Positions 24,952 to 37,103 of a stretch of DNA of 64,000 nt are shown here, piece after piece. The notes under the pieces are model-generated. The model ran no database searches. It was not told the DNA's origin and saw only the letters and a list, made by a program, of their open reading frames with translations. Numbering within the stretch: position 1 is the first letter of the stretch; every line of letters starts with the position of its first letter. Position numbers and translations under genes: made by a program. Source of the stretch: Teratosphaeria epicoccoides (lineage: Eukaryota; Ascomycota; Dothideomycetes; Mycosphaerellales; Teratosphaeriaceae); assembly GCA_021401465.1 (NCBI GenBank), contig JADDMT010000102.1, forward strand, positions 1-64,000, given 5' to 3'.

Positions 24952-27800
24952 CTTCAAAGAAAGACAGACAATAGAGGTCACGTTCCGCGTCATCTAGCAG
25001 CGGTTCGAATTACAATCTAGCGAATGATTTAGAAGACCTACTAAGTAACGATGGCAATAGTGTAGACGACAGCAACAAGGAGATAGCTAACTAGGAGCAT
25101 GAGGATTTTATAGTGCCTAAAGCCTATACAAAGGCGACTAATATAAGAAGCTACCTGCATATAGCGGCTATGCTAACATGCATATAGACAATAACATACT
25201 AGTTACAAAGAGACTAGACGCATAAGCGGTTATCCTTACCGCTAAGGCGGAATTAGCCATACAAGAGGCCTCGGTTATTATCTCGCGATACGTAACAAGA
25301 TAGTAGCAAACCTAAGAGTAACAGGGTAAAGACATAGTAGCTAAGCATCTGTCGAGGCTATTATGACAGCCGACCTACTAATTACAGGAGTGACAGCAGT
25401 AGTCAAAACTACCGTAACAGCGAGTCTCGTAGCCGCTAGGGCAATAGTAGTAGTCAAAGTCAGTCTAGGAGCTAGTCAAGTAGCTGTTAAGGCCATAATA
25501 GTAGCTAGACTATAAAATCCGACTAAGGATACGACTACTCTAGTAGCGAAGATATACGTAGTAGCCCTCCTATACATAAAGACAAGTTAATCAAGCCTTT
25601 ACTTGTAAAAGTCCGAGAACTCTTATAGATAGACGCTTCATGAGGGTAGAAGGGCATTTCTATGCTATACCTTACAGCTCCTACTTACTAGCCGAGTTGT
25701 AAGCGTATTGTAATAGACTAGTAGCTCGTAGCGCGTAATATGCTAGGGATAAAAGGTCGAGTTAGCTCGAGGCTAGACGACGTAGATTTAGATACTATAA
25801 GTACCTACGTAGGTCCTATAAGGAGGTACTAATATTAGTGGCGTAGATAAGGCAGAGGTTACGTTAGTGTTATAATAACTACACGAATAGGGTTAGAGAA
25901 GCTATACTCGCATAGTCTGGCAAGGTAGATAATAAGTAGGGTTTAAAGGACTAGGCTGCGGACATGTTAATAGAAAGCAGATTCAAATGTAAGAACAAAG
26001 AAGAGGTAAGGAGAGAAGGCTTAGATGTCGTCGAAAGCGCTAACATGTTACAGGACTAGAGGTTTCTAAGCCTGCTCGTGATCTTTTGTATGAAGAAGGC
26101 GTTCTTCTAGTCTAATTAGACACTAGCATGGAATCCTTTAGAGTCACATAAGGTAAACGCTTTCATGTTAAATAGCGCGTATGCTACTATTACAAACCTA
26201 CTAGCCTAGATTAGAAATAGCCCTTCGGAGTTTAAGACAAAGGCTAGCAAGACAAGATGGGTTCTAGTTAGCAGTGTTAATATCGATGATATCTTCGAGA
26301 GGAAGAAGAAGTATTAGGAAGAGCTCGATACTAACAGACAAGAGGTTATTATAGCGACTATTATGACACGTATATTAGGGGGGGAGGACAAAGGTAAGAC
26401 AGTACTACTAGTGTAGGCGGCCCTAGCTATCAAGAAGGATCGCGGCATGACAGGCTTAGAGAGGGAATACAAGGACTTACAGAGGCGAAAGGCGCTACGC
26501 GAGAATAGTATGTAGGAGATATTATCGAGAGGGCCTATGCTAACTTCTACTAGGTCGTACGTAATTGTTAGGTTAGCGTAGTGTTAGCCTGACACGAGGA
26601 TCAAGCTAGGCCTTAATGTTATTAATAGTAGGCGTTCGCAAGCATGTAGCAGATGTTTAAGCAGACACTAACAGAGGGAGCGAGGGCTATAACAGCAAAA
26701 GGGCAAATGTTAGTGACTATAGTAGTAAGGCAAGCGATTATGACAGTGACGACTAGCTAATGTAGGGACTAGAGGAGCTATTAACGCGGGACACACTACA
26801 CGACAGTGTCATGACAACGAGGTTAGTTTCTCGTCTGACATTACGGCCATAATTGCTAACATGTACTTGTCTAGTGCGAAAGCTACTATAGTCGATAAGC
26901 CCTAACCTAGACACACATAAGATGAAAGGTTAGTAGCCTTAGCGCGTCGTAAGGGCTAGCTATTACTAACGAGGGGGAAGTAGTAAGAGGCCTAAGCTAC
27001 AGAGTAGGCGGTTAATCGTGACTAGTGTAGACAAGCAGTATAGGCAAGAGGACTTATATATCGACTAAACTATGCTAATAACGGATAAATACTAGCGTGG
27101 CTCTAGCGAGAGGCAAAACGCAAAGACTTACTAGAGCGGGCACATAGTAAGTATGATTATTAACTCTACGTAGCGGCGTAGTTAATGATAATAGCTATAG
27201 GACATAAAGCTTGACCGCGAAGAACAAAGACTAAGGCGATAGTAGGAGCTAAGCTTTGCTAGAGGTAGAGGCAAAAAATGCCAGGTAAGTATGCTAGTAG
27301 TATACTAGCATTATGCTACTAACATACTACTAGCACTTTAATATTAATAGGAGGTACTAGTAGTAGTTTAGTAGCTACGGGGTATACATTAGCTAACGAT
27401 CGTAATATAGCATAGTATGCGCTCTACTCGATTAGTATGACCTTATAAGCAACTAGTCGAATGTTATAGAGAAGGTAGAGGATACGCTTAGTAACACTAA
27501 GTTAAGGGATAGTTAGTTGTAGTAGCATATAGCATTCACGGACTCGACCTTATTAGAGCAGATTAAGGGCTATAGTAACAAGGTCTTTAATAATGCGACC
27601 TTTAAGAAGCTACAGGAGAGGCGAAATAGTAGTGCTTTAGGAGAGTCGTTAGTAGTAAAGGTAAGCTAGTAGAACGGAATAGAGGATAAGGGCAAGTAAA
27701 AGAGTCATGTATAAGAGCTAATACAGGATATGTAGATAGTATGTAGTAGCTATGCATTTGTTACTAGCTATACTAATTAAGGTCTTTAGGCATAAGGCGT
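24952..27800 (+). pseudogene. Unrecognised Ser/Arg-rich and coiled ORF of P, with an intron
   Basis: From ATG 24952 the text starts MPSKKDRQ and continues with a Ser-rich acidic stretch (ANDLEDLLSNDGNSVDDSN), then an Arg/Ser/Tyr/Gln-rich part near 25350-25560 and a charged helical part at 25950-26620 (SVNIDDIFERKKKY). A fungal intron lies at 27285-27333, followed by a frame with LEQIKGYSNKVFNNATFKK. Frame shifts make exon borders uncertain. The RS-like low-complexity N-terminus suggests a nucleic-acid-associated protein, by inference only. Confidence 0.4.
27285..27333 (+). other. Predicted intron in the plus-strand gene of P
   Basis: GTAAGT donor, CTACTAAC branch site at about 27317-27323 and TAG acceptor, 49 nt. 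The intron body also contains two copies of the P palindrome core (CTAGTAGTATACTAG and CATACTACTAG). Confidence 0.55.
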
Positions 27801-28044
27801 AAGTTAGATATAGTAGCTTGCTTAAATTTAAGAGGTATCGTGAAAGCTGCGTTTAAGCTATATATGTGTTTAGTGTTAGCAAATCTGCTTAACCTACATT
27901 ATACGTCAGATTTAGTGTTAATAGTAAAAGAGCATAGTATGACAATAACAAGATTTGTAGTATTAACTAAAATCATGACTTTAATGTCTATTACATACAA
28001 ATTGTTTTGATTTAAGTAGCTCGGCTTGCGTGCCTAAGCTACTT

Positions 28045-28246
28045 GCTACTAGTATACTACTAGTAGTAAGTTACTTACTAATAGCACTCTTGTACTCTAA
28101 GCTACTTACGTCTGCGACATAAGTAGCTTAGGAGGTGCCGAGTTTCTTGGGGGTACATACAAGTAGGCCAAGTTAGACGAGTAGGTAAGTAAGCTAAGTA
28201 ACACAAGTTACTTAGTCTACTTAGGGCCTTGATTTTCGAGACGACA
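28045..28246 (-). repeat. Right subterminal region and terminal inverted repeat of P
   Basis: Palindrome CTACTAGTATACTACTAG at about 28046, then repeated AAGTTACTTAGTCTACTTAGGGCC-type words, ending in GATTTTCGAGACGACA, the inverted counterpart of 6756-6770. Element A sequence resumes at 28247 with the complement of B 32200 downward. Confidence 0.65.
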
Positions 28247-29802
28247 CATTAGACCTTCTTCATGTCCTTATAGAAGCTATATGCGTCACGTATCCTTACT
28301 ATAGGAACTTCGCCTATAGAGCTATAGAACTAATTGTTAGTAGCTCTATTAACAACGACTCCCTGCTTGTAGCGCTAAGGGCGGCTAAGTAGGAGCTCCT
28401 TATTAGGAACGTCTTTAGCGTAGAAGACTTCGTTAGTCTCGCGTACTTCTCCTAAGGAGTCCGCGAGTTAGAGGCGCATGTTATACGCGCCTTAAGCCGC
28501 TATGCCTTCGCCCTAAAAGGACTTCATAGTAGGCAGCAGGGCTCCTAGGATTAGCTTTAAACTAAGCTGTACAATTACCTACTAGGGTATCACGTTAACC
28601 TCCGCAAGGTTGTCTAACATATAGTCTACTAGCTTAAGCGAGCTATTAACTCGGACCGTACTAGATAGGCGCTAGGCAGGCCATAAGTCTACACTATTAG
28701 TAACAGACAGCTTAGATACCCGTAGTAGCTATTCGGTTGTCTTAGGCTTGTCCTTCTTTCGCCTCCCCTCTAGGGAGGTTTCGGACACCTTGCTTACCTT
28801 CTTCCTATTACTTCGTTTAGGATAGCGAGCTGTCTAGTAGTCCCTTACTCTACAGATGTAGCAGCTACTCGGAGGCTTCTCGCTACTGTCTTTTAGCTCA
28901 GAGGGCTTACTCCTCCGGAATAAACTACCGCGTTAGACGTGACCCCTAGTGCGCTTGTAATAGCGGCCCTTTAGTAGGTCCTTAGGGCTTAGACGCTTAT
29001 TGTCCTTACCGCCCGATTTTCTATTTCGCTTCAAGGTGATTTCTATACGTGTCGCAAGGGACACGAGGTCTTGCCAAGTTGTCAGAAGTTCATGAAAAGT
29101 CATGATTATATTCTAAAGATTGTTATTAAGTTTGACGAGTAAGTGCTGCACGCGTTACGTCTCGGTATAGGGTAGCATCTGTCTCTCGAGTGTAGCGAGG
29201 TAGGTAGCAAAGCTAGAGGTTATTTGTCCCTTCCCCTGCTTAGCCTTCTTATACTCGACAGACATAGTAAGGGCATAGTTCCCTAGATCCTCGACCTAGC
29301 CGACATAGAACTAGCAAAAGTCTGCCTATATATACGTTCTATTATAGACCTGTATAAGGTTATACTACTTATGCTAATTGTTGCGAGGTTCCTTATCCTC
29401 TTCGAGCTACATTATACTAAAGGCAACTTGTTCGCCCTCTATAGAATATCCATGTAGGTTAAGCATGAAAACTACCTTATATGCCTACAAGAAAGTTCGA
29501 GCCTCCTTTAGAGTATCTCCCTTAAATGGCTTCAGGTTACATGCGTTATAACTGCCTCCTAGTTAGCCTACTATGGCCCTGAATTTAGGCACTAGATTCG
29601 CAGGCATATGCAGAGAGTCTACGCCTACTAGTAAGTTGTCTTTGTAGGTCCCTAGCGTGAAATCTCACTAGATTTCTTCGTCTGCTAGTTTATTAGTACT
29701 ACTTATAGTAACGTCTTCATTGTCCTCGCTGTTGTCGCTACTAGAAGTAGTATAGCTCTAGCTCTAGTTCGTAAGGTAGTTCGTAACCTAATTGACAATT
29801 AT
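28247..29802 (-). pseudogene. gag: Element A gag and protease region (N-terminal part of gag-pol)
   Basis: Reverse complement of B 30656-32200. Start codon is ATA at complement 29800-29802 where B has ATG, a RIP-type change. The frame reads a gag with the zinc-knuckle region near 28.85 kb and a protease-like stretch near 28.6 kb, then stops at the P insertion. Gag forms the retrotransposon capsid. Confidence 0.8.
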
Positions 29803-30021
29803 AGCTATAAGGGCTAGGTTAATAGTTAGGGTTAGCTATAGTCTCTATGTAAGGGGCCTATTACCTTGTCTGCTACATAATTAGCCTCTAGTAGAACTGT
29901 CACTTAATGTAGTGTTACTTGTAAGGGGTACTTCTACAGGCTAGTTACTTAGGCTAGCTTTACTATTACAGGCGCTTAGGATAGCGCTTGCTACGCGTTA
30001 GTTACAAGTACATAGTACTCT
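29803..30021 (-). other. Leader of element A, cut by B
   Basis: Untranslated leader, alignable with B 30440-30655. It ends at ACTCT (30017-30021), the left target duplication of B, and continues at 38187 beyond B. Confidence 0.8.
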
Positions 30022-30381
30022 TGATACGGTTGATACTAGGGGGCCATTAGAACCGCATAGGTTCTAATGCCTACCCTTAGCATGTAGTAACCCTACTATA
30101 TATAGCAAGGGGGTCCTTCGTACATATGTTAGCTTATATGTCGTCTAAGAGGGATTAGTTGTCGACGTAGGACGCCCCTATGTAGCTAACCCTATAGTAC
30201 CCCTACGGGGTTAGGCTTAGACATGCTTTCCCTAATTAAGGAGCGTTAGGGGTTATAAGTACCCTTAGTGCTACCTCTGCGATAAGCAGAAAGTAGCGCT
30301 ATCTTGTACCTACTAAAAGGTCGGATTACTCTGTCACACTACGAGATATTTCCATATCATATAGCATATACATCTATATTA
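30022..30381 (+). repeat. 5' LTR of element B
   Basis: 360 bp, starts TGATACGG and ends TATATTA (TG...CA with RIP). Matches 37827-38186 and 59014-59373 directly, and 782-1144 and 38247-38606 inverted. Confidence 0.92.
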
Positions 30382-30655
30382 GTTCTGCTTTCTCCCCCCT
30401 GCTTTGCAGTCTAGCAGAGAATACTACGATATGTCTAGAGTACTACGAACTTGTAACTAACGCGTAGCGAGCGCTATCCTAAGCGCCCGCAATAGCAAAG
30501 CTAGCCTAAGTAACTAGCCTGTAGAACTACACCCTGCAAGTGACACTACATCGAGCGACGGTTCCGCTAGAGGCTAATTACGCGGCAGACAACGTAATAG
30601 ACCCCCTGCATAGGGACTACAGCTAACCCTAACTATCGACCTAGCCCTTGTAGCC

Positions 30656-33600
30656 ATGATTGTTAATTAGGTCGTGAACCGCCTTGCGAAATAGAGCTAG
30701 AGCCGCACTGCTTCTAGTAGCGACAACAGTAAGGACGACGAAGATGTCGCTATAAGTAGTACTAATAAACTAGCAGACGAAGAAATCTAGCAAGATTTCA
30801 CGCTAGGGACCCGCGAAGACAACTTACTAGGAGGCGCAGACTCTCCGCGTGTGCCTGCAAACCTAGTGCCTAAATTCGGGGCCATAGTAGGCTAACTAGG
30901 AGGTAGTCGTAACGCACGTAACCTAAAGCCGTTTAAGGGAGACACCGTAAAGGAGGCTCGACCTTTCTTGCAGGCATGTAAGGCAGTTTTCGTGCTTAAC
31001 CTACGCGGAAATTCTATAGAGGGTAAACAAGTCGCCTTTAGTATAATGTAGCTTAAAGAGGATAAGGAACCTCGCAACAATGAGCATGAGTAGTATGACC
31101 TTATGCAGGTCTATGACAGAACGTATACATAGGTAGACTTTCGCTAGTTCTGTGTCGACTAGGTCGAGGATCCAGGGAATCGCGCCCTTACTATGTCTGT
31201 TAAGTACGAGAAGGCTAAGCAGGGGAAGGGACAAATAACCTCTAGCTTTGCTACCTACCTCGCTATACTCGAGAGACAGATGCTACCCTATACCGAGACG
31301 TAACGCGTGTAGCACTTACTCGTCAAACTTAATAACAATCTTTAGAATATAATCATGACTTTTCATGAACTTCTGACAACTTGGCAAGACCTTGTGTCCC
31401 TTGCGACATGTATAGAAATCACCTTGAAGCGAAATAGAAAATCGGGCGGTAAGGACAATAAGCGTCTAAGCCCTAAGGACCTACTAAAGGGCCGCTATTA
31501 CAAGCGCACTAGGGGTCACGTCTAACGCGGTAGTTTATTCCGGAGGAGTAAGCCCTCCGAGCTAAAAGACAGTAGCGAGAAGCCTCCGAGTAGCTGCTAC
31601 ATCTGTAGAGTAAGGGACTACTAGACAGCTCGCTGTCCTAAACGAAGTAATAGGAAGAAGGTAAGCAAGGTGTCCGAAACCTCCCTAGAGGGGAGGTAAA
31701 AGAAGGACAAGCCTAAGACAACCGAATAGCTACTACGGGTATCTAAGCTGTCTGTTACTAATAGTGTAGACTTATGGCCTGCCTAGCGCCTATCTAGTAC
31801 GGTCCGAGTTAATAGCTCGCTTAAGCTAGTAGACTATATGTTAGATAACCTTGCGGAGGTTAACGTGATACCCTAGAGGGTAGTCGTATAGCTTAGTTTA
31901 AAGCCGATCCTAGGAGCCCTACTACCTACCATGAAGTACTTTTAGGGCGAAGGCGTAGCGGCTTAAGGCGCGTACAACGTGCGCCTCTAACTCGCGGACT
32001 CCTTAGGAGAAGTACGCGAGACTAACGAAGTCTTCTATGCCGAAGATGTTCCTAATAAGGAGCTCCTACTCGGCCGCCCTTAGCGCTACAAGCAGGGAGT
32101 CGTTATTAATGGAGCTCCTAACAACTAGTTCTACGGCTCTATAGGCGAAGTTCCTGTAGTATAGATGCGTGACGCACATAGCTTCTACAAGGACATGAAG
32201 AAGGTCTAATGCATATATGCGGTCTACATATAGAACGTTAACGAAGACATTACCCTTCTGCCTAAGTTAGAGGAATACGTATTTTCGACGTAGAGGCTGC
32301 GGCCTATGCCTAGGCCCTAGACGCGGAACATGCGATTAACCTTAAGGAGGGTTATAATCCTCCGTATTAACCTCTGTACCCTATGTTAGAATCGCAGCTC
32401 GAAACACTTTGAGACTACCTCTACAAGGCGCAAAGGAACGCGTGGATCCGACGAAGCGACAGCGAGGCTAGAGCGTTAGTTATGTTCGTCCTAAAGAAGG
32501 ACAACACACTCTGCCTATACGTTAACTATAGGGGCCTTAACGCGGTAACCTAGAAAAACTGCTGCCCCCTACTACTTATTAGCGAGACGCTTGACCGCCT
32601 TAGTCGCGCTGCTATCTTCTTGTCTATTAACTTGAAGGACGCCTACTACTAGATACTAATCCGAAAGGGCGACAAGTAGAAGACCGGATTCTAAACGTAG
32701 TATAGACACTTTAAGTATATAGTGATGCTATTTAGCTTGACTAACGTACTAGTAATGTTCTAAGCGTATATTAACCGGGCCCTAGCCGGCCTCGTTAACA
32801 CCTGCTACGTAGTATATTTAGACGATATACTAGTCTACTCTAACTTGAAGGAGGAGCATATTCGGCACCTAAGGATAGTGCTCGAACGGCTCCGCAAGTT
32901 CGCTCTATACGCGAACCTAAAGAAGTGCTCATTCCTGACAGATAGGATTAAGTTTCTTGGATACATCGTCTCTACAGAAGGAGTCATCATAGATGACTAA
33001 AGGGTGTCCGCAATTCCGGAGTAGCTGCGGCTAACTACCCTCCGAGAAGTGCAGGTATTCCTAGGATTTACTAACTTCTACTACAGATTCATATAATCCT
33101 ACTCGAAGATTGTGGCTCCTCTTACGGCCCTCGCAAAGGGCGCGATTCGAGGAAAAAAGCTAGGGATAGTGCCTTAGGAGGAGGCTTAGAGCAAGGCTTT
33201 CTCTAAACTTAAAGCAGCTTTTTAAACCGCGCCTATACTTCGGCACTTTGACCCCGCTACGAAGATCTAGATAGAGACTAATGCTTCAAAATTCGTAATA
33301 GCCGCAATTATATCGTAGCTCTAGTCGCATGAAGGTAGTACGCGGTAGTACCTGATTACCTTCTAGTCGCAGAAGATGCAAGGCGCTAAGCTTAACTATA
33401 AGACTCACGACTAAGAGTTTTTAGCTATTGTTAACGGCTTCAAGGAGTACCGACACTACCTTAAAGGCGTAGCGTACCCTATTAAGGTGCTTACTAACTA
33501 TAACAACCTTCGTGGCTTCATAGGCGTGAAGCAGCTAAGTAGTCGGCAAGCAAGGTAGGCGACTTTCCTCGCTAGCTTTAACTTCGTTATCTAGCATCGT

Positions 33601-35391
33601 TCTAGAAAGACGAATCTAGCTAACAGTCCTTCGCGACGACCGGACTCTGACACTAGGGAGGAGGGTAACTAATAGCTTCTCCCTACGCTACAAACGAAGC
33701 TTGTAGTTTAGGGTAGCAATCTGTCGTTAGCTCCTCTTATAGGTTGACTGCAGGTCTAATAGGGCCTCACAGCCTCTACTAGCGACAAACTCTCCTATCT
33801 AGTAGTTATAGCGACTATGTCTAGCTCGATCCGTGCGGTAGTTAACTAGCTTACATGTAGTAAGCATGCGATGTCTAAAGAACCCTTTAAAGAAGTCTCG
33901 AGACTTATTCAGTAGTTACAAGAGCGAGAACTAGAGTTAATTAACGAGGGTGTAGCCCTCTAGGTTACCGCAGGCAGTCTGAAGTACTAGACTAAGTCAG
34001 GCGACTTGTAGTACTTTGATAATAGGCTCTACGTACCTGCTAACTACGTACTCTATTCGCAGCTCCTCTATATTCATCATGACAATAAACTCGCGGGCTA
34101 TTTTGGCGTAGAGAAGACAAACGCACTTCTCGGACGTAAATACTAGTAGCCTACGCTAGAACAGGATGTCTCTAACTATGTCAAATCATGCTAGACATGC
34201 TAGGTTAGCAAATCTTGGCGCTATTGCCCCTATGGCGATGCTTAGGCGCTCCTACTACTAGAGAGACTATAGCAGGACTTGACTATAGATTTTATTACTA
34301 TCTTGCTACTAGCAAAGTAGAGAGGTAATATAGTTAATGCTGTCCTTATAGTAGTCGACTAATACTCTAAGATAAATGTCTTCATCCTATGTACGAAAAG
34401 ATACACAAGTAGCAAGCTTGCGCAACTACTTTGCGACAAAGTTATATAGTACTTTAGTGTCCCCTAAAGTATCCTATTAGATCGAGTTTCTGTCTTTACT
34501 AGTAAATACTAGCAAGAATTTGTGTTTAAGGCGCGTGTTAAGTACTACCTAAGTATAGCATTCTATCTATAGACTAATAGTCAGACTAAACGTATAAACT
34601 AGACTCTTAAGTAGTACCTTTAGTGCTACTACGCTAAGAACTAGGATGCCTAGGCTAATGTAATTCCTATGGCGGAATTTGCAGTTAATAATAGCATGTA
34701 TACTACTATGCGCATGTCGCTATTTCAGATTCTTTATAGCTTTAATCTGGAAATACACCTAGAACCGCCTCAGGACAAGTCTTCTAAGGAGAGGGTACTA
34801 GCTGCCGCGGAATTAGCGCGGCGTATGCACGAGGTACATTCGGTGCTAATAGAACACTAGAAAAAGGCCTCAGAATCCTAGATTAAACATAATAACGCCT
34901 ATGCTAAACCGATGTAGTACGTAGTTAGTACGAAGGTATTACTGTCGACGAAGAATCTTAAGCTAAAACTTCTAAGCAAGAAGATGACGCTAAGGTTCGT
35001 TAGACCCTTCTAGATACGCGACGTAATAGGCTCGTAGGCATACTGGCTATCGTTACTATCGTCATATCGTGTACATAATGTCTTCTACGTATCTCTACTC
35101 GAACTATAGGTATAGCGCGAGGGCGAAGAGCCCGCGGACCTAATGCTAGTAGCAGAAGAGAACGAAGAGTAGGAAGTCAAGGGTATTAAGGACAGTATGT
35201 AGCGTAAGGGCGCAACGTACTATCTAGTAAAGTAGAAAGGATACCTACCTAAGTACATATAATAGGTTCTAGCCAAAGACTACAAGAACGCTCTAGAAGC
35301 TATTCGTGAATTCGAAGAGCAGAGGAGGCGTAAGCAGGGCTTAAGAAGGTTAATTCGTAGGAAGATAAGGGCTTTAGAGCAGAATTCTTAA
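30656..35391 (+). pseudogene. gag-pol: Element B gag-pol polyprotein
   Basis: Order: gag from ATG 30656; zinc knuckle near 31595 (CYIC...C, with its His read as Tyr, CAC>TAC); protease-like DNLAEVNVI near 31835; reverse transcriptase with YLDDILVYS at about 32815-32840; RNase H from about 33240 (IETNASKFVIAAII, catalytic D>N); integrase with HHDNKLAGYFG and DDE blocks (34.05-34.9 kb); chromodomain (ATYYLVK ... GYLPKYI) at about 35215-35320; stop TAA 35389-35391. Compared with A, 4 nt are missing near 32278, moving gag out of frame with pol. Trp and Gln codons are widely TAG. The chromodomain marks the chromovirus clade, which tends to target heterochromatin. Confidence 0.9.
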
Positions 35392-35606
35392 CACGTGTAT
35401 ATAGCGTATAACGCGCGGAGTAACAACAAGAAGCAAACGCCCTACTTATACATCATTAATGCCTAAAGGCATACCTAGAATAAACCCAAGGAGAACAAGA
35501 GACATGCTCGGATTAGCTTCGTAGCTAATGCTTAGTAACTACTAGTTAGGGGCTTCCTAACTAAACCCGAAGCAGGAGAGTCTTTCTTGTTACGGTCCGC
35601 TAGGGA

Positions 35607-37103
35607 CTACCTACCTACACGGGGTCTACTAAACACCCTGAAGCGACTATAAGTAACAGGGGTAGTAACGCCATGAAGAGAGGCTAGCATCTTCTTCTTT
35701 AGTAGGTTGCGAGGGAGCTCATCTTCGGAGCCTATAGTAGCTAGAGAACTAGCGACATCCTTACTACGCCTAGTCGCGACGACTACCTTATCCTTAGCAT
35801 TAGAAGGCGAAGAGACTCGAGCGCGCTTGCGGCTGTCGCGCTTGGCCCTTAAGATCATCTTATGCTTCTTGACACAAGTGTCGACTACATTATTAGACTT
35901 AGTGTCCCCCTTAGGCGCAACTAGTATAGTGACACTATAGCGCGAAGGGATCACGTTAGGACCGAAGGTATCCTAGACGTCGTTATCCTCCTTATCCTCA
36001 AAGATCTAGCCTAGAGGCTTGTGCCTTAGCGTCTTAACAGATGTAGTACAGGTTGCAAGCAGGGAAGGTTTAGCTTCCTTGTCGCTAACCTTAATTTCAG
36101 CCCTAGCCTTCTTCTTCTTCTTAGATAGTAGCGTCAAGGCGGCGTAGGCAGCGGCGCTACAATGTGTTAGCTATACGCACGCGACAGGATTTAAGTAAGT
36201 AACTTACGGCTTAGTCCTTAGGACCGGCTCGGAGGCAGGCTGTCTCTTAGTATGGCGCTAGGGCATAGCCTTAGCGGCAGGAGTAGTAAATTGCTTGATA
36301 ACCTTCTTGCGGATTATCCGCGTCTTAAAGTCATCGTTAATAGAGGCAAGGGCCCTAAGTTGCTAACGCTAACAGCTAGTCGGATATTTCTCGACGCTAA
36401 CGTTAGCCTAGCAGAGAAAGTTAGCATTCATACTTAGAGGGTACCTATACTATATGCGTACTATAGCGAAGGTCTCGACCCTAACAGTTAGTACCTTTAA
36501 GATCTTCTAGACTAAGTCTGCGATTAGACCTAGACAAACGTTTTCGCCTGTTAGTAGAGAGTCGAAGTAAACACTGCCGTGAGAATAGTTAGCAGTTGCT
36601 GTAAAGCACGAGAGGGCGCCGAGTAGGTAGGCGAGTACCTTGCGGTACTTAGCCTGTAGCCTGTTTATAGTTAGAGTGCCTTTAGTAATCCCCTTGTCAC
36701 GCGTACTCTAGAAGTTATCGATATTATAGCAGAGCTAGTTATACTCGCTATATACCTCTTTAGGGAAGTCTTAGCATTTTTGATGCTTGCTATTACAGTT
36801 AACACAATTGTAGTAGATACCGCCCTTATCAAATCTGCTGACATAGATCTTAGCTACGCTTTGGTTAGTATAAGTCACGCATACCTCGCAGGTAGGGGAC
36901 GCCTTACTAACACGCGGAGGAGAGATGTGTGCAGCTTAGCTACTAAGGTTGTCAAGGCATTGTCGACATGAGCGACAATCGCAGGCAGAGCGAGTAGCGT
37001 CAAACTTAGTCTGCAGCATATAAGCTATTATAGCTAGGACAGGTTAATTAATCTTAATTGATTAATTAAAGAAGAAGAAGCTCTAGTACAGACCCGCAGA
37101 CAT
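35607..37103 (-). pseudogene. Antisense accessory gene of element B (498 codons)
   Basis: Counterpart of 1865-3361, with start ATG at complement 37101-37103 and stop at complement 35607-35609. Length is 1497 nt, exactly as in A. The last 115 codons (35607-35954) are free of stops and are basic and Ser-rich, ending VFSRPRVGR. The CxxC cluster and basic Lys run are kept. Convergent with gag-pol, 215 bases beyond its stop. Unknown function; zinc-binding nuclear protein inferred. Confidence 0.7.

Larger units (their letters stand above)
6756..28246. mobile_element. Element P: 21.5-kb Plavaka-like DNA transposon with cargo, RIPed
   Basis: It interrupts A's pol; the aligned B sequence is uninterrupted at 32235-32250. 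Its ends are inverted: left CACTATCTTGAAAAC, right (complement) TGTCGTCTCGAAAAT. Their first 15 bases differ only by transitions, as RIP of CGCCGTCTCGAAAA would produce. The exact ends are uncertain by a few bases; the target duplication is short (2-3 bp). Inside are a Plavaka-type transposase (13.6-16.4 kb), a helicase, a methyltransferase-like gene and several unknown ORFs. Plavaka elements are large fungal CACTA-like transposons. No LTRs, reverse transcriptase or tyrosine recombinase were seen. Confidence 0.75.

Noticed and set aside
6756..28246. Starship-type giant element
   Set aside because: No tyrosine-recombinase captain gene was seen at either end; a Plavaka-like transposase and inverted ends fit better.
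6756..28246. TET/JBP dioxygenase cargo, reported for some large fungal DNA transposons
   Set aside because: No H-x-D ... H ... R pattern with the expected surroundings was found in the frames I could follow.
35707..35940. Plus-strand open frame of 77 codons
   Set aside because: It is the complement of the stop-free end of B's antisense gene, which is conserved in length with A.
36252..36971. Two plus-strand open frames in the 3' region of B
   Set aside because: Shadows of the minus-strand antisense gene; no independent features.
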